A stretch of 64,000 nt of DNA from JADGNF01 sp964582085 (GCA_964582085.1 CAZOPV010000005.1:205881-269880), one strand, 5' to 3'. Counted from the first letter of the stretch, positions 51,895 to 60,729 are shown. Translations and numbers: made by a program. Notes: generated by a model from the sequence alone, not told the origin.

Positions 51895-52104
51895 TTCATA
51901 ATCCCGTTTTAGGGATACTTTCAAGCGATATTTAAACGATTTGTAACTTTGCTTAAAGAAAAAAGTTCCATTTCAGTAAATTGCATAAAGCATAAGATAG
52001 GGCGGGTGCTAATAGAAGCGTGCAAAAGCGTCAATTGTTCTTCTTTAGGTTTATTAATTTGTTTTGTGGAATAATTGCAGCACGTAAGGAAAAGAGGAAG
52101 CTGA

Positions 52105-52590
52105 ATGAGCCACGAGCCACGACCTGACTGGGACAGGTATTTTTTGGATCTTTGTGAAGCAGTTTCCAAGCGAGCTACATGCGATAGAGGAAGAAATGGT
52201 TGTGTTATAGTCAAAGACAAAAGGATAATGACCACTGGTTACGTGGGGTCTCCAGCTGGGTTACCTCACTGCGACGACGCGGGACATGATTTGCGTAAAG
52301 TTATGGACTTCAATGGCAACGTATCCCAGCACTGCGTACGCACTTTGCACGCTGAGCAAAACGCCATTATTCAGGCGGCTAGATTTGGCATACCCTTGGA
52401 AGGCGCCACATTGTATTGTAAAATGACGCCGTGTAGAACCTGTGCTATGATGATAATTAATGCAGGAATCAAGCGTGTGGTCTGTGAAAAACACTACCAC
52501 GCCGACAAAGATACGTTGGAGATGTTCCAGCAGGCATGCATTGAACTGGTCGTTATGAGTGATGAAGTCATGAAGTATGATAAACAGTAG
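52105..52590 (+). CDS. dCMP deaminase-family protein
   Basis: 161 aa. The zinc site is HAEQNAI (His, catalytic Glu) plus MTPCRTCAMMI (two Cys). An additional zinc-like N-terminal region includes CDRGRNGCVIV. The family deaminates dCMP to dUMP. GAGGA lies 6 nt before the ATG. It is divergent from L16. Confidence 0.93.
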   Translation: MSHEPRPDWDRYFLDLCEAVSKRATCDRGRNGCVIVKDKRIMTTGYVGSPAGLPHCDDAGHDLRKVMDFNGNVSQHCVRTLHAEQNAIIQAARFGIPLEGATLYCKMTPCRTCAMMIINAGIKRVVCEKHYHADKDTLEMFQQACIELVVMSDEVMKYDKQ

Positions 52591-52605
52591 GCGCTAAAAC
52601 GCTTT

Positions 52606-53931
52606 TTATTTTTGTTTTTGGAATATGTGGATTTCGCGTCCGATTTTGTGGTGTTCATCCACGTCAATAAACTGAGCCATCTCTTTTAGTGAGGGAGCGT
52701 CGCTGCTGTCTTCTGTGAAAAGCACACTTTGTAGTGGCTTAACAATTTGGAAACCGGCTTTAAGCGCCATGTCTTGCAGGTTCATGGTTACGGGTTTGCC
52801 GCTGCGGGTTTTAACGAAGGGAGCCACAATAGTCAGAAAACCGTTTTCTCGGAGGACTTCGTAGGCCTCACTTAGAAAGTCGTCGAAAAGCGGTTTGAGG
52901 TTGCTTACTAGTTTGGTGGCGTAGGTTTGCGTGGCAACTTGCCGGAGTGCAGGACCCAAATCTGGTTCTGTGGCTATGCAGTCAATTGGTTCGCGAAGTT
53001 TGCTTGTTAGTCGCCGTGCATCGCCTTGGAGAACAGCGAAACTGGCATCTTTTAATGAGTATTCACGTGTTATCCACGTTAAGTTTCGTTGGGCGGCATC
53101 AACACACCACCGGTTCGAATCTATGCCGATTACTTTGGCGCTGGTCAAGAGGGCTTCCTGTAGGATGGTGCCTACGCCACAGAAGGGGTCGAGGAAAACT
53201 TTGCCGGATGTGCAATGTGACAGATTAACCATTATTTTTGCTATCCGTGGGGGGATGGCAAAGATTTTGCGTTGTACAGGTTTTTCGACGTCGCGTTTCT
53301 GGAACTCAAACGGATTGTGTACTGCAAGAGTAGTTCCTATGTAAGCGTGGTGTTTGCCTATGCAAATCAAGATCTCAGCTTTATCTTCAACTAGGCCCTT
53401 CTTTAGAACTTCCACTGGTGTTAACTGCGGGTGTCCTCTGCTCCTTGGGAAACCCATAAACCGTGCTTTTTTGCCTTGGGCTTTCAATTCGTCTTTGAGG
53501 CTACTGCCCAGAAACCGGTGAATTGTGTTAGCTGCCTTGTTAAATGAGAACTGGGTCTCGGCCCAATAGACGCTGACTCCGAAAACTGTTTTGCCCGAGG
53601 AGGCAGGAGGTATATTGTCAGCCAACGAGTTCAGAGGCAAGTTGTTTTTGAGTTGAAGTTTGGCTTGCTTGTCTTCTTTGATGAACGCGTCTACTAATTG
53701 TTGTGTAGGAACAAACGTGGCGACTTTGGAAAGTTTCAGGGTTCCGCCTAGGGCATCAATTATCGAAGGGGTCAGCGGCGTTTCTGTTTTAACAGTGAAG
53801 AATGCACGTGAGATTTCGTGTACTTCAAAGGGGGATTTGTGAGATTGCAAAAAGGATGTTAGCTCTGCTAAAGACAGTTTCCAGTTTTTGCCACAAACGA
53901 AACAGTAAAGATTCTCAGCAGCGTAGAGCAT
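52606..53931 (-). CDS. Trm11/TrmG10-type SAM-dependent methyltransferase
   Basis: 441 aa. An N-terminal THUMP-like region and a C-terminal Rossmann methyltransferase are visible (motif I VFLDPFCGVGTILQEALL, about residue 245). SAM-binding acidic residues follow in VIGIDSNRWCVDAAQR. The catalytic motif expected as DPPYG reads TEPDLGPALR, a departure from the usual Trm11/TrmG10 sequence. It likely acts on tRNA guanine-10, but the motif change makes this uncertain. Confidence 0.82.
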   Translation of the reverse strand: MLYAAENLYCFVCGKNWKLSLAELTSFLQSHKSPFEVHEISRAFFTVKTETPLTPSIIDALGGTLKLSKVATFVPTQQLVDAFIKEDKQAKLQLKNNLPLNSLADNIPPASSGKTVFGVSVYWAETQFSFNKAANTIHRFLGSSLKDELKAQGKKARFMGFPRSRGHPQLTPVEVLKKGLVEDKAEILICIGKHHAYIGTTLAVHNPFEFQKRDVEKPVQRKIFAIPPRIAKIMVNLSHCTSGKVFLDPFCGVGTILQEALLTSAKVIGIDSNRWCVDAAQRNLTWITREYSLKDASFAVLQGDARRLTSKLREPIDCIATEPDLGPALRQVATQTYATKLVSNLKPLFDDFLSEAYEVLRENGFLTIVAPFVKTRSGKPVTMNLQDMALKAGFQIVKPLQSVLFTEDSSDAPSLKEMAQFIDVDEHHKIGREIHIFQKQK

Positions 53932-54040
53932 GAGGGCACACCTATAGGGATTGTTTCCGCTGAATTTGAGAGTAACGGTTTGACCTGCAATAAAGGGTTA
54001 AATTTAGGCAGCTCCAATCACATGTGGGAATCTGGAAAAT

Positions 54041-54670
54041 ATGTCAACCACAACTGAGAAAGTCGCTGGTGCCCTCTATAGGTCGGGCTGTATAAAATTT
54101 GGCACATTCAAAATTAAATCGGGTGCCACAAGCCCCTACTACATTGATCTTGCACGTTTACTTGCTGCGCCGCAGGAGCTCTGCATAGTTGCCGATGCTG
54201 CAGCAGAACAAATCAAAATGCTTATGGCTAAGGAAAAAATAGATAAACTAGCCTCAATAGAACTCAAAGGGGCACTGATTTTACCCAGCATAGGGTGTCG
54301 CCTAAATCTTCCATGTGTTGTTGTTCGGAAAGAAGAGAAAGCCTACGGGGTTACAGGCAGAACCGCAGGCGCCGACGTAGCCAAAGGGGATTACGTGTTA
54401 TTTTTCGATGACGTTGTCAGTGAAGGTTTATCCAAAGTGGAGGGTATAAAGCCCCTGCAGGAGTTGGGCGCTCACGTGAAGCACCTGATGGTGGTGGTTA
54501 ATAGAGAGCAAGGAGGCAAAGAAACCTTGGAAAAAGCAGGTTACCAAGTGCACGCGCTAGCAAAAGTCTCCGATGTGGTGTCTTGCCTCTATCACAACAA
54601 GAATATATCTAAAGAGCAATCAGAAGTTGTGTTAAACTACATAAAAAAGGAAGCTTCAGGTGTGTCCTAA
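54041..54670 (+). CDS. pyrE: Orotate phosphoribosyltransferase
   Basis: 209 aa. It converts orotate and PRPP to OMP in pyrimidine synthesis. The PRPP loop is in YVLFFDDVVSEGLSKVEGI, and FKIKSGATSPYYIDLARL marks the substrate side. No pyrF is fused or adjacent. The next gene is tRNA-Ser. Confidence 0.94.
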   Translation: MSTTTEKVAGALYRSGCIKFGTFKIKSGATSPYYIDLARLLAAPQELCIVADAAAEQIKMLMAKEKIDKLASIELKGALILPSIGCRLNLPCVVVRKEEKAYGVTGRTAGADVAKGDYVLFFDDVVSEGLSKVEGIKPLQELGAHVKHLMVVVNREQGGKETLEKAGYQVHALAKVSDVVSCLYHNKNISKEQSEVVLNYIKKEASGVS

Positions 54671-54710
54671 AGGTTGAGCCTCCAGAGGGCTCAGTTTTTT
54701 GGAACTGAAA

Positions 54711-54719
54711 ACGTTTTAT
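54711..54719 (+). promoter_or_regulatory. Putative TATA box of tRNA-Ser
   Basis: GTTTTATGA, centred about 30 bases before the tRNA 5' end, the spacing expected for archaeal tRNA promoters. Confidence 0.4.
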
Positions 54720-54744
54720 GACAGCAGGCAATTCTTTCTATTCA

Positions 54745-54876
54745 GCCGGGGTGGCGGAGTGGTTATCGCGCTGGCCTCGAGATCCAACGTTGCACAAAGG
54801 GGCTGTGTGCTAAACACAGACAAGCCAGCCAGTGGGCCTTTGGCTCGCAGGGGTTCGAGTCCCTTCCCCGGCGCCA
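54745..54876 (+). tRNA. tRNA-Ser(CGA) with intron
   Basis: Acceptor GCCGGGG pairs with CCCCGGC, then G73 and encoded CCA. The anticodon stem CTGGC/GCCAG encloses CGA (54778-54780). A 45-nt intron lies at about 54782-54826, at the canonical 37/38 site. A long variable arm (GGGCC, TTT, GGCTC) and G73 mark serine, not leucine. T arm AGGGG-TTCGAGT-CCCTT. Its 3' end recurs in degenerate form at 57513-57539. Confidence 0.93.
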
Positions 54877-54880
54877 CCAA
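54854..54880 (+). repeat. att-like repeat, tRNA-Ser side
   Basis: The tRNA 3' end from TTCGAGT through CCACCAA, matched by the degenerate copy at 57513. Confidence 0.5.
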
Positions 54881-54953
54881 CATGGAATTGCGATATGCAG
54901 AAGCCACTCAACAGTGACTCAGCACAAAAATCAACAAAATCTACTACCGCAAA

Positions 54954-55196
54954 ATGACAAACAAGTGGGCAAGCCACAGCCAAAACAACAACCTAACCAT
55001 CAACACCTTAACAAAATACTTGCCCAACGACCTGATCGAGTACATCGTCTACCACGAAACAGCCCACAACATAGAAAGAAAACATAATGAAAAATTCTGG
55101 CACCTCATAGCCAAAAAATTCCCAGACTACCAAAACAAAGAAAAAAGCCTGCTAACCTACTGCTGGTTCCTTACCCAACGACTACCAACTCGCTGA
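54954..55196 (+). pseudogene. Truncated YgjP-type metallopeptidase C-terminal part
   Basis: 80 aa. It matches only the end of the YgjP/WLM-like metal-dependent hydrolase domain: KWASHSQNNNLTINTLTKYL, then the zinc motif HETAH (HExxH) and the third ligand region KHNEKFWHLIAKKFPDY. The frame continues upstream only to a stop codon 12 codons earlier (KINKIYYRKM is family-like), right behind the tRNA. The N-terminal two thirds are therefore missing, perhaps lost during integration at the tRNA. Confidence 0.6.
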
Positions 55197-55208
55197 AACC
55201 AAAATAAG

Positions 55209-55376
55209 ATGACAAAAGATGAATCAGGCAACCTCGTTTTCTCTGAAAAAGCCACAAAATACTTCACAGTAGCATACTTAGAATGCGAAAAAACAGAGAG
55301 ACTAAGAATAGAACTAAGACGCCTCCTCAAGCGGCTCCCAAAAAGAAACAGTACCCTCCAAGCAGAAACGAATTGA
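55209..55376 (+). CDS. Small unrecognised ORF
   Basis: 55 aa, Lys/Arg/Glu-rich and probably helical (YLECEKTERLRIELRRLLKRL). It lies 12 bases after the truncated metallopeptidase. No ribosome site is clear. It may be real, but evidence is weak. Confidence 0.35.
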   Translation: MTKDESGNLVFSEKATKYFTVAYLECEKTERLRIELRRLLKRLPKRNSTLQAETN

Positions 55377-55439
55377 AATTCTCGAAGATGAATAACTACT
55401 GCAGTAATCTCCGCTGTACCTTAGTTTTGGTTGCCGTTC

Positions 55440-55859
55440 TTAAGTAATTTTTCCTCCAAGACAAGCAAGCATTTGCTCGACAGTGATTATCTTGATTCCT
55501 TCAAAATACCTTAGGGCTAAGAGGTGGCTATCTCCAGTAACAATCATATCAGCGCTCCCATCATAGGCTGTCTCAATAACCATGTTGTCTTTAGGATCAT
55601 CTTCAACTACCTTGAGTTTTGACGCCGCATTCACAATTTCGGCAGTTTGCATTAAAGCAATAATGATCCTACTAATTTCATCTTCGCTGGTTTTGAATTT
55701 TGGCCTACGAAGGACAATCCCAAGCTCCTTCAAAATCAACTCAGAAGTAACAATGGAAAACTGCTTAGATATGCCTATCCTCAAGAGCTCTCTTGGTTTG
55801 CCATCAGAAATAACAGCGCTCACCAAAACGTTGGTGTCAAGCACAACTCGAAGCATCAA
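55440..55859 (-). CDS. PIN-domain toxin (VapC-like)
   Basis: 139 aa. PIN-domain acidic residues appear in VVLDTNVLVSAV (Asp near residue 7), TSELILKELGIVL (Glu) and DDPKDNMVIETAYDG with TGDSHLL (Asp). It belongs to the PIN group often annotated as putative toxin. It probably cuts RNA. It starts just after the AbrB-type partner gene on the same strand, one base apart. Confidence 0.85.
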   Translation of the reverse strand: MMLRVVLDTNVLVSAVISDGKPRELLRIGISKQFSIVTSELILKELGIVLRRPKFKTSEDEISRIIIALMQTAEIVNAASKLKVVEDDPKDNMVIETAYDGSADMIVTGDSHLLALRYFEGIKIITVEQMLACLGGKIT

Positions 55860-55860
55860 A

Positions 55861-56133
55861 TCATCTATCTACTTTTCTGGTTTCTTCTATTTCTTTCTGA
55901 ATTTCCTTATCGGAAAGCTTGAGTCCTTTTTTGTCCATCTGCTTGAAGATGTCGTCCCACTCTTTCTTTAAGTCAGGGAGCTCAAGTTTCTTCATTATCA
56001 CCGTGTCGCCTCTGCCGTAAACCAGAAACTTCGTCTTTGGCTTTATCCCAAGCTCTTTTCGTATAGACTGAGGAATAACTACTTGCCCTTTTTCGCTGAT
56101 TGTTGTTACTTCTGGTTCTGCTGTCATATTCAT
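55861..56133 (-). CDS. AbrB/SpoVT-type antitoxin
   Basis: 90 aa. The swapped-hairpin DNA-binding domain reads VTTISEKGQVVIPQSIRKEL, GIKPKTKFLVYGRGDTVIMK (about residues 8-50). A C-terminal helical tail (EWDDIFKQMDKKGLKL) would bind the PIN toxin. It is the antitoxin and repressor of the pair. Confidence 0.85.
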   Translation of the reverse strand: MNMTAEPEVTTISEKGQVVIPQSIRKELGIKPKTKFLVYGRGDTVIMKKLELPDLKKEWDDIFKQMDKKGLKLSDKEIQKEIEETRKVDR

Positions 56134-56253
56134 CAGTAAGAATATTTTACTTTCCTACTTTTAAATACTTCCTCCTGAAGATCCCTTTATTGAGAAAGTA
56201 TTCCTCTTGGTCAGGGTTAAGAGTATTCTTTGCTGGATTAGTTATTATCTGAC

Positions 56254-56535
56254 CTAACTCATAGACCCAGCTTTCTGCCCTGAACCAAAAATTGCAACTA
56301 AGTCGTTTTTATGAATTAATTTAACGTGTTGACTTATCAGCCACTGTTCAGGTTCTCTTGTTTCTTTGATTCTATCAAACCAGTTGTATATTGAGGGGTT
56401 AAACTGAAAAAGCCAATGCTTGAGTTGCGGTCTGATGCTAAGCAGCGTCCCACAGTCTGTGCAGAAAGAGCTGTTCTTACTGCTCAACGATACTAATTTT
56501 CCGCATTTTCTACATTCGTACTCTATCTTTGCCAC
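56254..56535 (-). CDS. Zinc-ribbon protein of unknown function
   Basis: 93 aa. An N-terminal zinc ribbon (YECRKCGKLV, then FCTDCGTLL) is followed by an aromatic-rich region (HWLFQFNPSIYNWF). No family recognised. It lies between the two PIN/AbrB pairs, on the minus strand. Confidence 0.6.
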   Translation of the reverse strand: MAKIEYECRKCGKLVSLSSKNSSFCTDCGTLLSIRPQLKHWLFQFNPSIYNWFDRIKETREPEQWLISQHVKLIHKNDLVAIFGSGQKAGSMS

Positions 56536-56720
56536 GTAGCTTCCTCTTCATTGACAGAAATAATTCAAAGTCAGTCCAATTTAGCGTTTGAGTATTTTGC
56601 GCTTTTTGCCCTTTTAGTATTTCCTTTTGGATAGGCGGTATTAGCGAACTGAACCCGAGGGCATGGCTCAGTTATTTTCCGACCAAAACAGTTAAGTTGT
56701 ACTTCATAAGAGTGTACTAC

Positions 56721-56969
56721 ATGGAGTTGAAGTTGAACTTGGAGGAAGTTCTAGTAACACGTAAAGGGCAAATCACCGTCCCGATAGCCTTACGGCGCAA
56801 ATACAAAATAGAAAAAGGTACAAAGATAAAGGTTGAAGAAGCCGGTGCAAGTATAGTTCTAAAAGTTATACCAAAAATTGAAGACCTCGCCGGTATAGAT
56901 GGGGGAAAAATTTCAGTTGAAAAAGCCTTCGAAATGCTAGATAAGATGAGAGCTGAAGATCGATATTAA
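56721..56969 (+). CDS. AbrB-type antitoxin 2
   Basis: 82 aa from ATG 56721. A TTG at 56697 would add 8 residues. The AbrB domain is VLVTRKGQITVPIALRRKYK, IEKGTKIKVEEAGASIVL, with a C-terminal helix for toxin binding (VEKAFEMLDKMRAEDRY). Its stop is directly followed by the PIN gene's ATG. Confidence 0.85.
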   Translation: MELKLNLEEVLVTRKGQITVPIALRRKYKIEKGTKIKVEEAGASIVLKVIPKIEDLAGIDGGKISVEKAFEMLDKMRAEDRY

Positions 56970-57374
56970 ATGAAAGTAGCCCTCGATACAAGATTCCTCA
57001 TAGCGCATTTTTTAGCTCAAGACGAGGTTACCAAAAAGCAGACAAGAAAGACTTTGGAGCATTTACAAAATGGGGCGAACTCCGGTATTGTTCCCTCAAT
57101 TGTGATTCATGAATTTTACAAGTTTGTTCTTGAAACCTACGGAGAAGACACCGCAGACATTAGAGTTAATACTATTTTATCATCCAGACTACAAACTGTT
57201 AACCTCGATCCAGTCATCGGCATAGAAGCCGCAAAGCTCCTCTGTAAATACGCCGAATTGCCAACAGCAGATGCCATCATAGCAGCAACTGCAATTGCAA
57301 CCTCCTGCGACTACGTTTTAACAGACGATAAACACATAAAACAAATTAAAGAAACAAAAACAAGATGGATTTAA
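56970..57374 (+). CDS. PIN-domain toxin 2 (VapC-like)
   Basis: 134 aa. Catalytic acidic residues are in VALDTRFLIAHF (Asp), SIVIHEFYKFVL (Glu) and LPTADAIIAATAIATSCDYV, LTDDKHI (Asp). This classic VapC layout differs from the PIN protein at 55440. It is paired with the AbrB protein just upstream with no spacer. Confidence 0.88.
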   Translation: MKVALDTRFLIAHFLAQDEVTKKQTRKTLEHLQNGANSGIVPSIVIHEFYKFVLETYGEDTADIRVNTILSSRLQTVNLDPVIGIEAAKLLCKYAELPTADAIIAATAIATSCDYVLTDDKHIKQIKETKTRWI

Positions 57375-57512
57375 GCCAACTAAGCAAACTGCCAACTAAC
57401 GGTGGGCACCAACAAATTACGTCTAGTAAAACAAGACACTTGGATTAAACAGAAAAAAGGGCATAATTGCGAAGAATGTTTCGAGAGGCGATATCAACTT
57501 GCCTGCGAGTGC

Positions 57513-57539
57513 TCGAGTTCCCTTCCCCAGCGCCATCAA
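57513..57539 (+). repeat. Degenerate copy of the tRNA-Ser 3' end
   Basis: CTCGAGTTCCCTTCCCCAGC and on to GCCATCAA aligns with the tRNA-Ser T loop through CCACCAA (three substitutions, one extra T). It has no tRNA body before it, so it marks a former att site or a tRNA fragment. Confidence 0.55.
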
Positions 57540-57557
57540 AATTTTGCTTTTTAGTTG

Positions 57558-57970
57558 TTATTTTATATTTCGAGTTTTCAAGAACCGTTTCTTATTAACA
57601 AAGGCGGCGGCACCTAAAATCACGGGCAACATGACAGCCACGGTTATACCTGCTGGAAATTCTGGAATACTATTAGTGGGATCAACAGAGTTTGATAATA
57701 AAGAGGGTGATCTGATTGTTGGGTGGGGAGTTGGCGAAGACGGAGAGGGGGATGTCGATCCTCGGGTGTTAACTTGGTAGACTTCGATTATGTTCACTTC
57801 ATTAATCGAGCGCTTATCCTGAATTGCAAAGATACAGCGAGATACATTTGAATTAATCCATCCAACTTGCTTCTGCTCTCTCTTGGAAGAATATCGTAGA
57901 GTTTTGTACCGTTACCGTCAAGAACTGCCCCGTTAGCAGGGAATATTAATTTGCCGCCACCTGAAAAACG
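57558..57970 (-). pseudogene. Decayed surface-protein gene with C-terminal membrane anchor
   Basis: The C-terminal 79 residues are intact: a Ser/Pro/Thr-rich stalk, then IPEFPAGITVAVMLPVILGA, hydrophobic, with a basic KKRFLKTRNIK end. IPEFP-type anchors are common on archaeal surface proteins. Upstream the protein-like reading moves between two frames (GGGKLIFPANGAVLDGNG in one, QKQVGWINSNVSRCIFAIQD in the next), and a stop codon closes the latter frame upstream. The rest of the gene is missing. Confidence 0.5.
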
Positions 57971-58236
57971 CATATACGTGAGGTCTTAATAGAAACGTCA
58001 TAGCGCAGTATCAGTAAGGTCAAACATTGTTAACAGGCTCCCCCCACTATTATTTTAGTCCCTACAGGTGAAAAAATACAGGCGGAAAAGCCATTGCGCA
58101 TGTCTGTTTTAAACTTGAAATGTTGGGATTAAACTTTCAGATCTTCCCAAAAAAAGTTTGCATTTATGCCTTACACAACTCTAACACAAGATAAAGACTA
58201 TAAGATGAAAAGGCTTAGGTTGTTTTAAGGTGAAAA

Positions 58237-59370
58237 ATGAAAGAGTCTTGGAAGATCCTTGCTCTGGTAACTTTCATGTCCTTTGCTTTTTTCTTAGCTA
58301 GTGAAGTTTACCCTACGATAATTCAGCAAGTCAGAATCGAATTTGGATTATCCTATGTTGATGCAGCCTTGCCAATGGCTATTTCAGATTTTTCTGGAAT
58401 TTTTCTGCCTTTGTTAACAGGGATTTTTGTTTTAAGGTGGGGCTCAAGGAGAGTTGGTGCTTTGGGCATTTTTTTAAGCGTAAGCGGTGGTATAATTGCT
58501 TGTTCGGCTATTTCTTTTGGTTGGTTGATTTTAGGACGCTTTTTGCTAGGAACAGGTGGAATATTGATGCTTGTTTTTTCTTTCTCGACGATTTCAGAAT
58601 TTTTCTCAAAAGAAAATATCGGTATTGCAATGGGAATCAAATCCTTAGGCATGCCCTTCGCAACCCTAATTGCGTTCAATTTGTTGCCTTTACTGTTAAT
58701 TAATAATAGCTGGAGAACTGAAATCGCAGTTTCCACGATCCCCCTTTTCTTTTGTGCACTTTGGTTTTTTTTCTTTTTCAGAACAACCCCTTCGGCTATG
58801 AATCAGAACGTGGAGTTAAACTGTCTATATAATAGAAAGATGTGGAAAGTGGGTTTAGTTCACTGTTTTCATTGTATGGCATTCATCTCTTACATTACGT
58901 GGGCGGGAGCTTTTTTTGTGGAAAAGTCAGTTCCATATAATTTGGCTTTTCTTCTATCAAGTCTTACAATGGTAATAACAATTCCTTTAAGCCCCGTTTT
59001 TGGTGCTCTCTCAGATAAAAGTGGCGATAGGAAAAAATTTATCGCATCTGCCTTATTGTTGAGAATAATAGCTTTTGCAGCGATTCCGTTTGTTACGTTT
59101 CCACTTCTACTAGTTCCTGTAACTCTTTTATGCCTCTCTTCTTTTATAACCCCGCAAATTTTTGCTCTATCTGCCGATATTTGCTCTAAGAACATGTCCG
59201 GTATAGGTTTTGGGATTTTGTTAACTTGTGAGTCCATAGGTAGTTTCTCAGGACCTCTGATAGCAGGTTATCTCAAGGACTTATTCCCTAGTGGATACCC
59301 CAGTTTCTTTTCAATGTCTTTGTTCAGCATTGTAGCACTGTTTTCTTTGCTCACATTGAGGGGCAGGTAA
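58237..59370 (+). CDS. Major facilitator superfamily transporter
   Basis: 377 aa with about 12 predicted transmembrane helices. MFS features are the loop between helices 2 and 3 (FVLRWGSRRVGALG), the second-half counterpart GALSDKSGDRKKFI, and GRFLLGTGGI. AAGGTGA lies about 6 nt before the ATG. Substrate unknown. It is next to decayed sequences on both sides and may be an accessory gene. Confidence 0.88.
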   Translation: MKESWKILALVTFMSFAFFLASEVYPTIIQQVRIEFGLSYVDAALPMAISDFSGIFLPLLTGIFVLRWGSRRVGALGIFLSVSGGIIACSAISFGWLILGRFLLGTGGILMLVFSFSTISEFFSKENIGIAMGIKSLGMPFATLIAFNLLPLLLINNSWRTEIAVSTIPLFFCALWFFFFFRTTPSAMNQNVELNCLYNRKMWKVGLVHCFHCMAFISYITWAGAFFVEKSVPYNLAFLLSSLTMVITIPLSPVFGALSDKSGDRKKFIASALLLRIIAFAAIPFVTFPLLLVPVTLLCLSSFITPQIFALSADICSKNMSGIGFGILLTCESIGSFSGPLIAGYLKDLFPSGYPSFFSMSLFSIVALFSLLTLRGR

Positions 59371-59737
59371 AAGTAAATAGACCTTAGTCTTTATTTTTGT
59401 TGAAAAGTATATCTTTTCTTGGTGATTTTTGGTAGTTTTCAGTCGATTGCTGTTCCTCTTATTCTGAAATTGATCAATTTATAAAGCAGTAAGCTACTAC
59501 TGGACCTGACCTGAACGATTTGAATAGTATGATTCAAGACGAAAAAAGGCTTGGTGCCAGCGAGGTTAACCCCAGCACTGCCCACTGACTCATGCAGCGA
59601 AAAAACCATAAAAATGAGTTGGCCACACCTCTAATAATTACTGCTTTCGATAATCTTTTAAGTCTCCCATCTATAAGAAAACATGGAAGTGCATTTGCAC
59701 GAAAAGTAAAAAAGTCAATTCGGATAATTTTGTAGAT
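59371..59737. other. Intergenic region before TrmB-like regulator B
   Basis: About 367 bases. I see only AT-rich sequence and a small inverted repeat (TTGAAT...ATTCAA, 59519-59536). No gene or RNA is recognised. Confidence 0.45.
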
Positions 59738-60550
59738 TTGTTGCAGGACCTCGGCTTAACTCAGAGGGAAGCATTAGTTTATTCTGTAGTCGCCCGAGCA
59801 GGTTCATTATCTGTTTCTGATATTTCAAGGCTATTGGACATCAGACGTGAGTACGTTTATAGGTCTTTACCTCCTTTACTCAAAAACGGTTTGCTTCAAA
59901 TATGTATTGGATCGGCAATGCGATTAAAGGCAGTTCCATTTAACGTGGCTTATAGCATACTCTTAAAAAAAGAGCAAGACAGAATTGACTTTATTTATAA
60001 GAAGATCCGTTTTCTGCAAAAACAAAGTGTTAAAAGCCTTCAGCCATTAAAAGAAAGCAAAGACTACTTTGTCTTGGTGGAAGGAAAAAACGCAATTATA
60101 GCTAAATGTACTGAATTGATTAACAAAGCCCAAAACTCAATAGACCTAATAACTTCTGTGCAAAAACTGTTTTTCACCACAAATGTATTTAATGAGGATT
60201 TTAGGGAAGCTGCTAAAAGAGGCGTAAAAACACGAATAATAACTTACGGTTACAGCGAAGTGACGCAAATAATCAAGGTTCAAAAAGAGCTAGATACTAT
60301 AAACAAATCTATTGAATTGAGATACCTTGAGAAAGCGCCGTGTCAATTCTGCATCTACGATAAAAGAGAAGTTTTTATGCCCGTATATCTTAAAACAGAG
60401 TCTTTTGGAACAGTTCCAACTCTTTGGTCGGCTAGTCCCTTGCTACTGGCGGTTTACAACAAAGTCTTTGAGAACTTTTGGGAAGATTCCGAAAAAATCA
60501 AAATCAACAACAGCAGAAGACAGGTTAAGGAAGAGGCAACACTTATCTAG
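59738..60550 (+). CDS. TrmB-family-like transcriptional regulator B
   Basis: 270 aa with a TTG start. No ATG or GTG exists upstream in frame that gives family sequence. The winged helix reads LLQDLGLTQREALVYSVVAR, VSDISRLLDIRREYVYRSLP (about residues 1-70), followed by a coiled coil and a C-terminal effector-like domain (LVEGKNAIIAKCTELINKAQ). It resembles the regulator at 3089 in length and layout, and like it precedes a PQQ-propeller surface-protein gene, though an IS remnant lies between here. Confidence 0.8.
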   Translation: MLQDLGLTQREALVYSVVARAGSLSVSDISRLLDIRREYVYRSLPPLLKNGLLQICIGSAMRLKAVPFNVAYSILLKKEQDRIDFIYKKIRFLQKQSVKSLQPLKESKDYFVLVEGKNAIIAKCTELINKAQNSIDLITSVQKLFFTTNVFNEDFREAAKRGVKTRIITYGYSEVTQIIKVQKELDTINKSIELRYLEKAPCQFCIYDKREVFMPVYLKTESFGTVPTLWSASPLLLAVYNKVFENFWEDSEKIKINNSRRQVKEEATLI

Positions 60551-60729
60551 AAAAAGTTGTTCAAATTAACCAAACTTTTATCTTAATTGCTTGTGAGGCT
60601 GCTTTTGTCTAATTAGTTAATTAGTGCTCAGCCCCTTTAAAGCATTAATTAATTTTTAGCGGTTCGCTCTTATACGCCCATTCAAACGGCTTGGCAGTTT
60701 CATCGTACTCGATGAAAGCAAAAAGTTGC

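Larger units (their letters stand above)
54854..57539. mobile_element. tRNA-Ser-associated accessory segment (probable old integrated element)
   Basis: The 27 bases from the T loop to just past CCA of tRNA-Ser are matched at 57513-57539 with three substitutions and one inserted T. The ~2.7 kb between holds a truncated metallopeptidase, two toxin-antitoxin-like PIN/AbrB pairs and a zinc-ribbon protein, cargo typical of integrated elements. No integrase is seen. The degeneracy suggests an old insertion. Confidence 0.55.

Noticed and set aside
54745..54876. tRNA-Leu(GAG) reading
   Set aside because: Shifting the anticodon by one base breaks the CTGGC/GCCAG stem, and G73 with the arm structure fits serine.
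59519..59536. Small inverted repeat TTGAAT/ATTCAA as operator
   Set aside because: Six-base arms in AT-rich DNA are expected by chance, and it lies over 200 bases from the next start.
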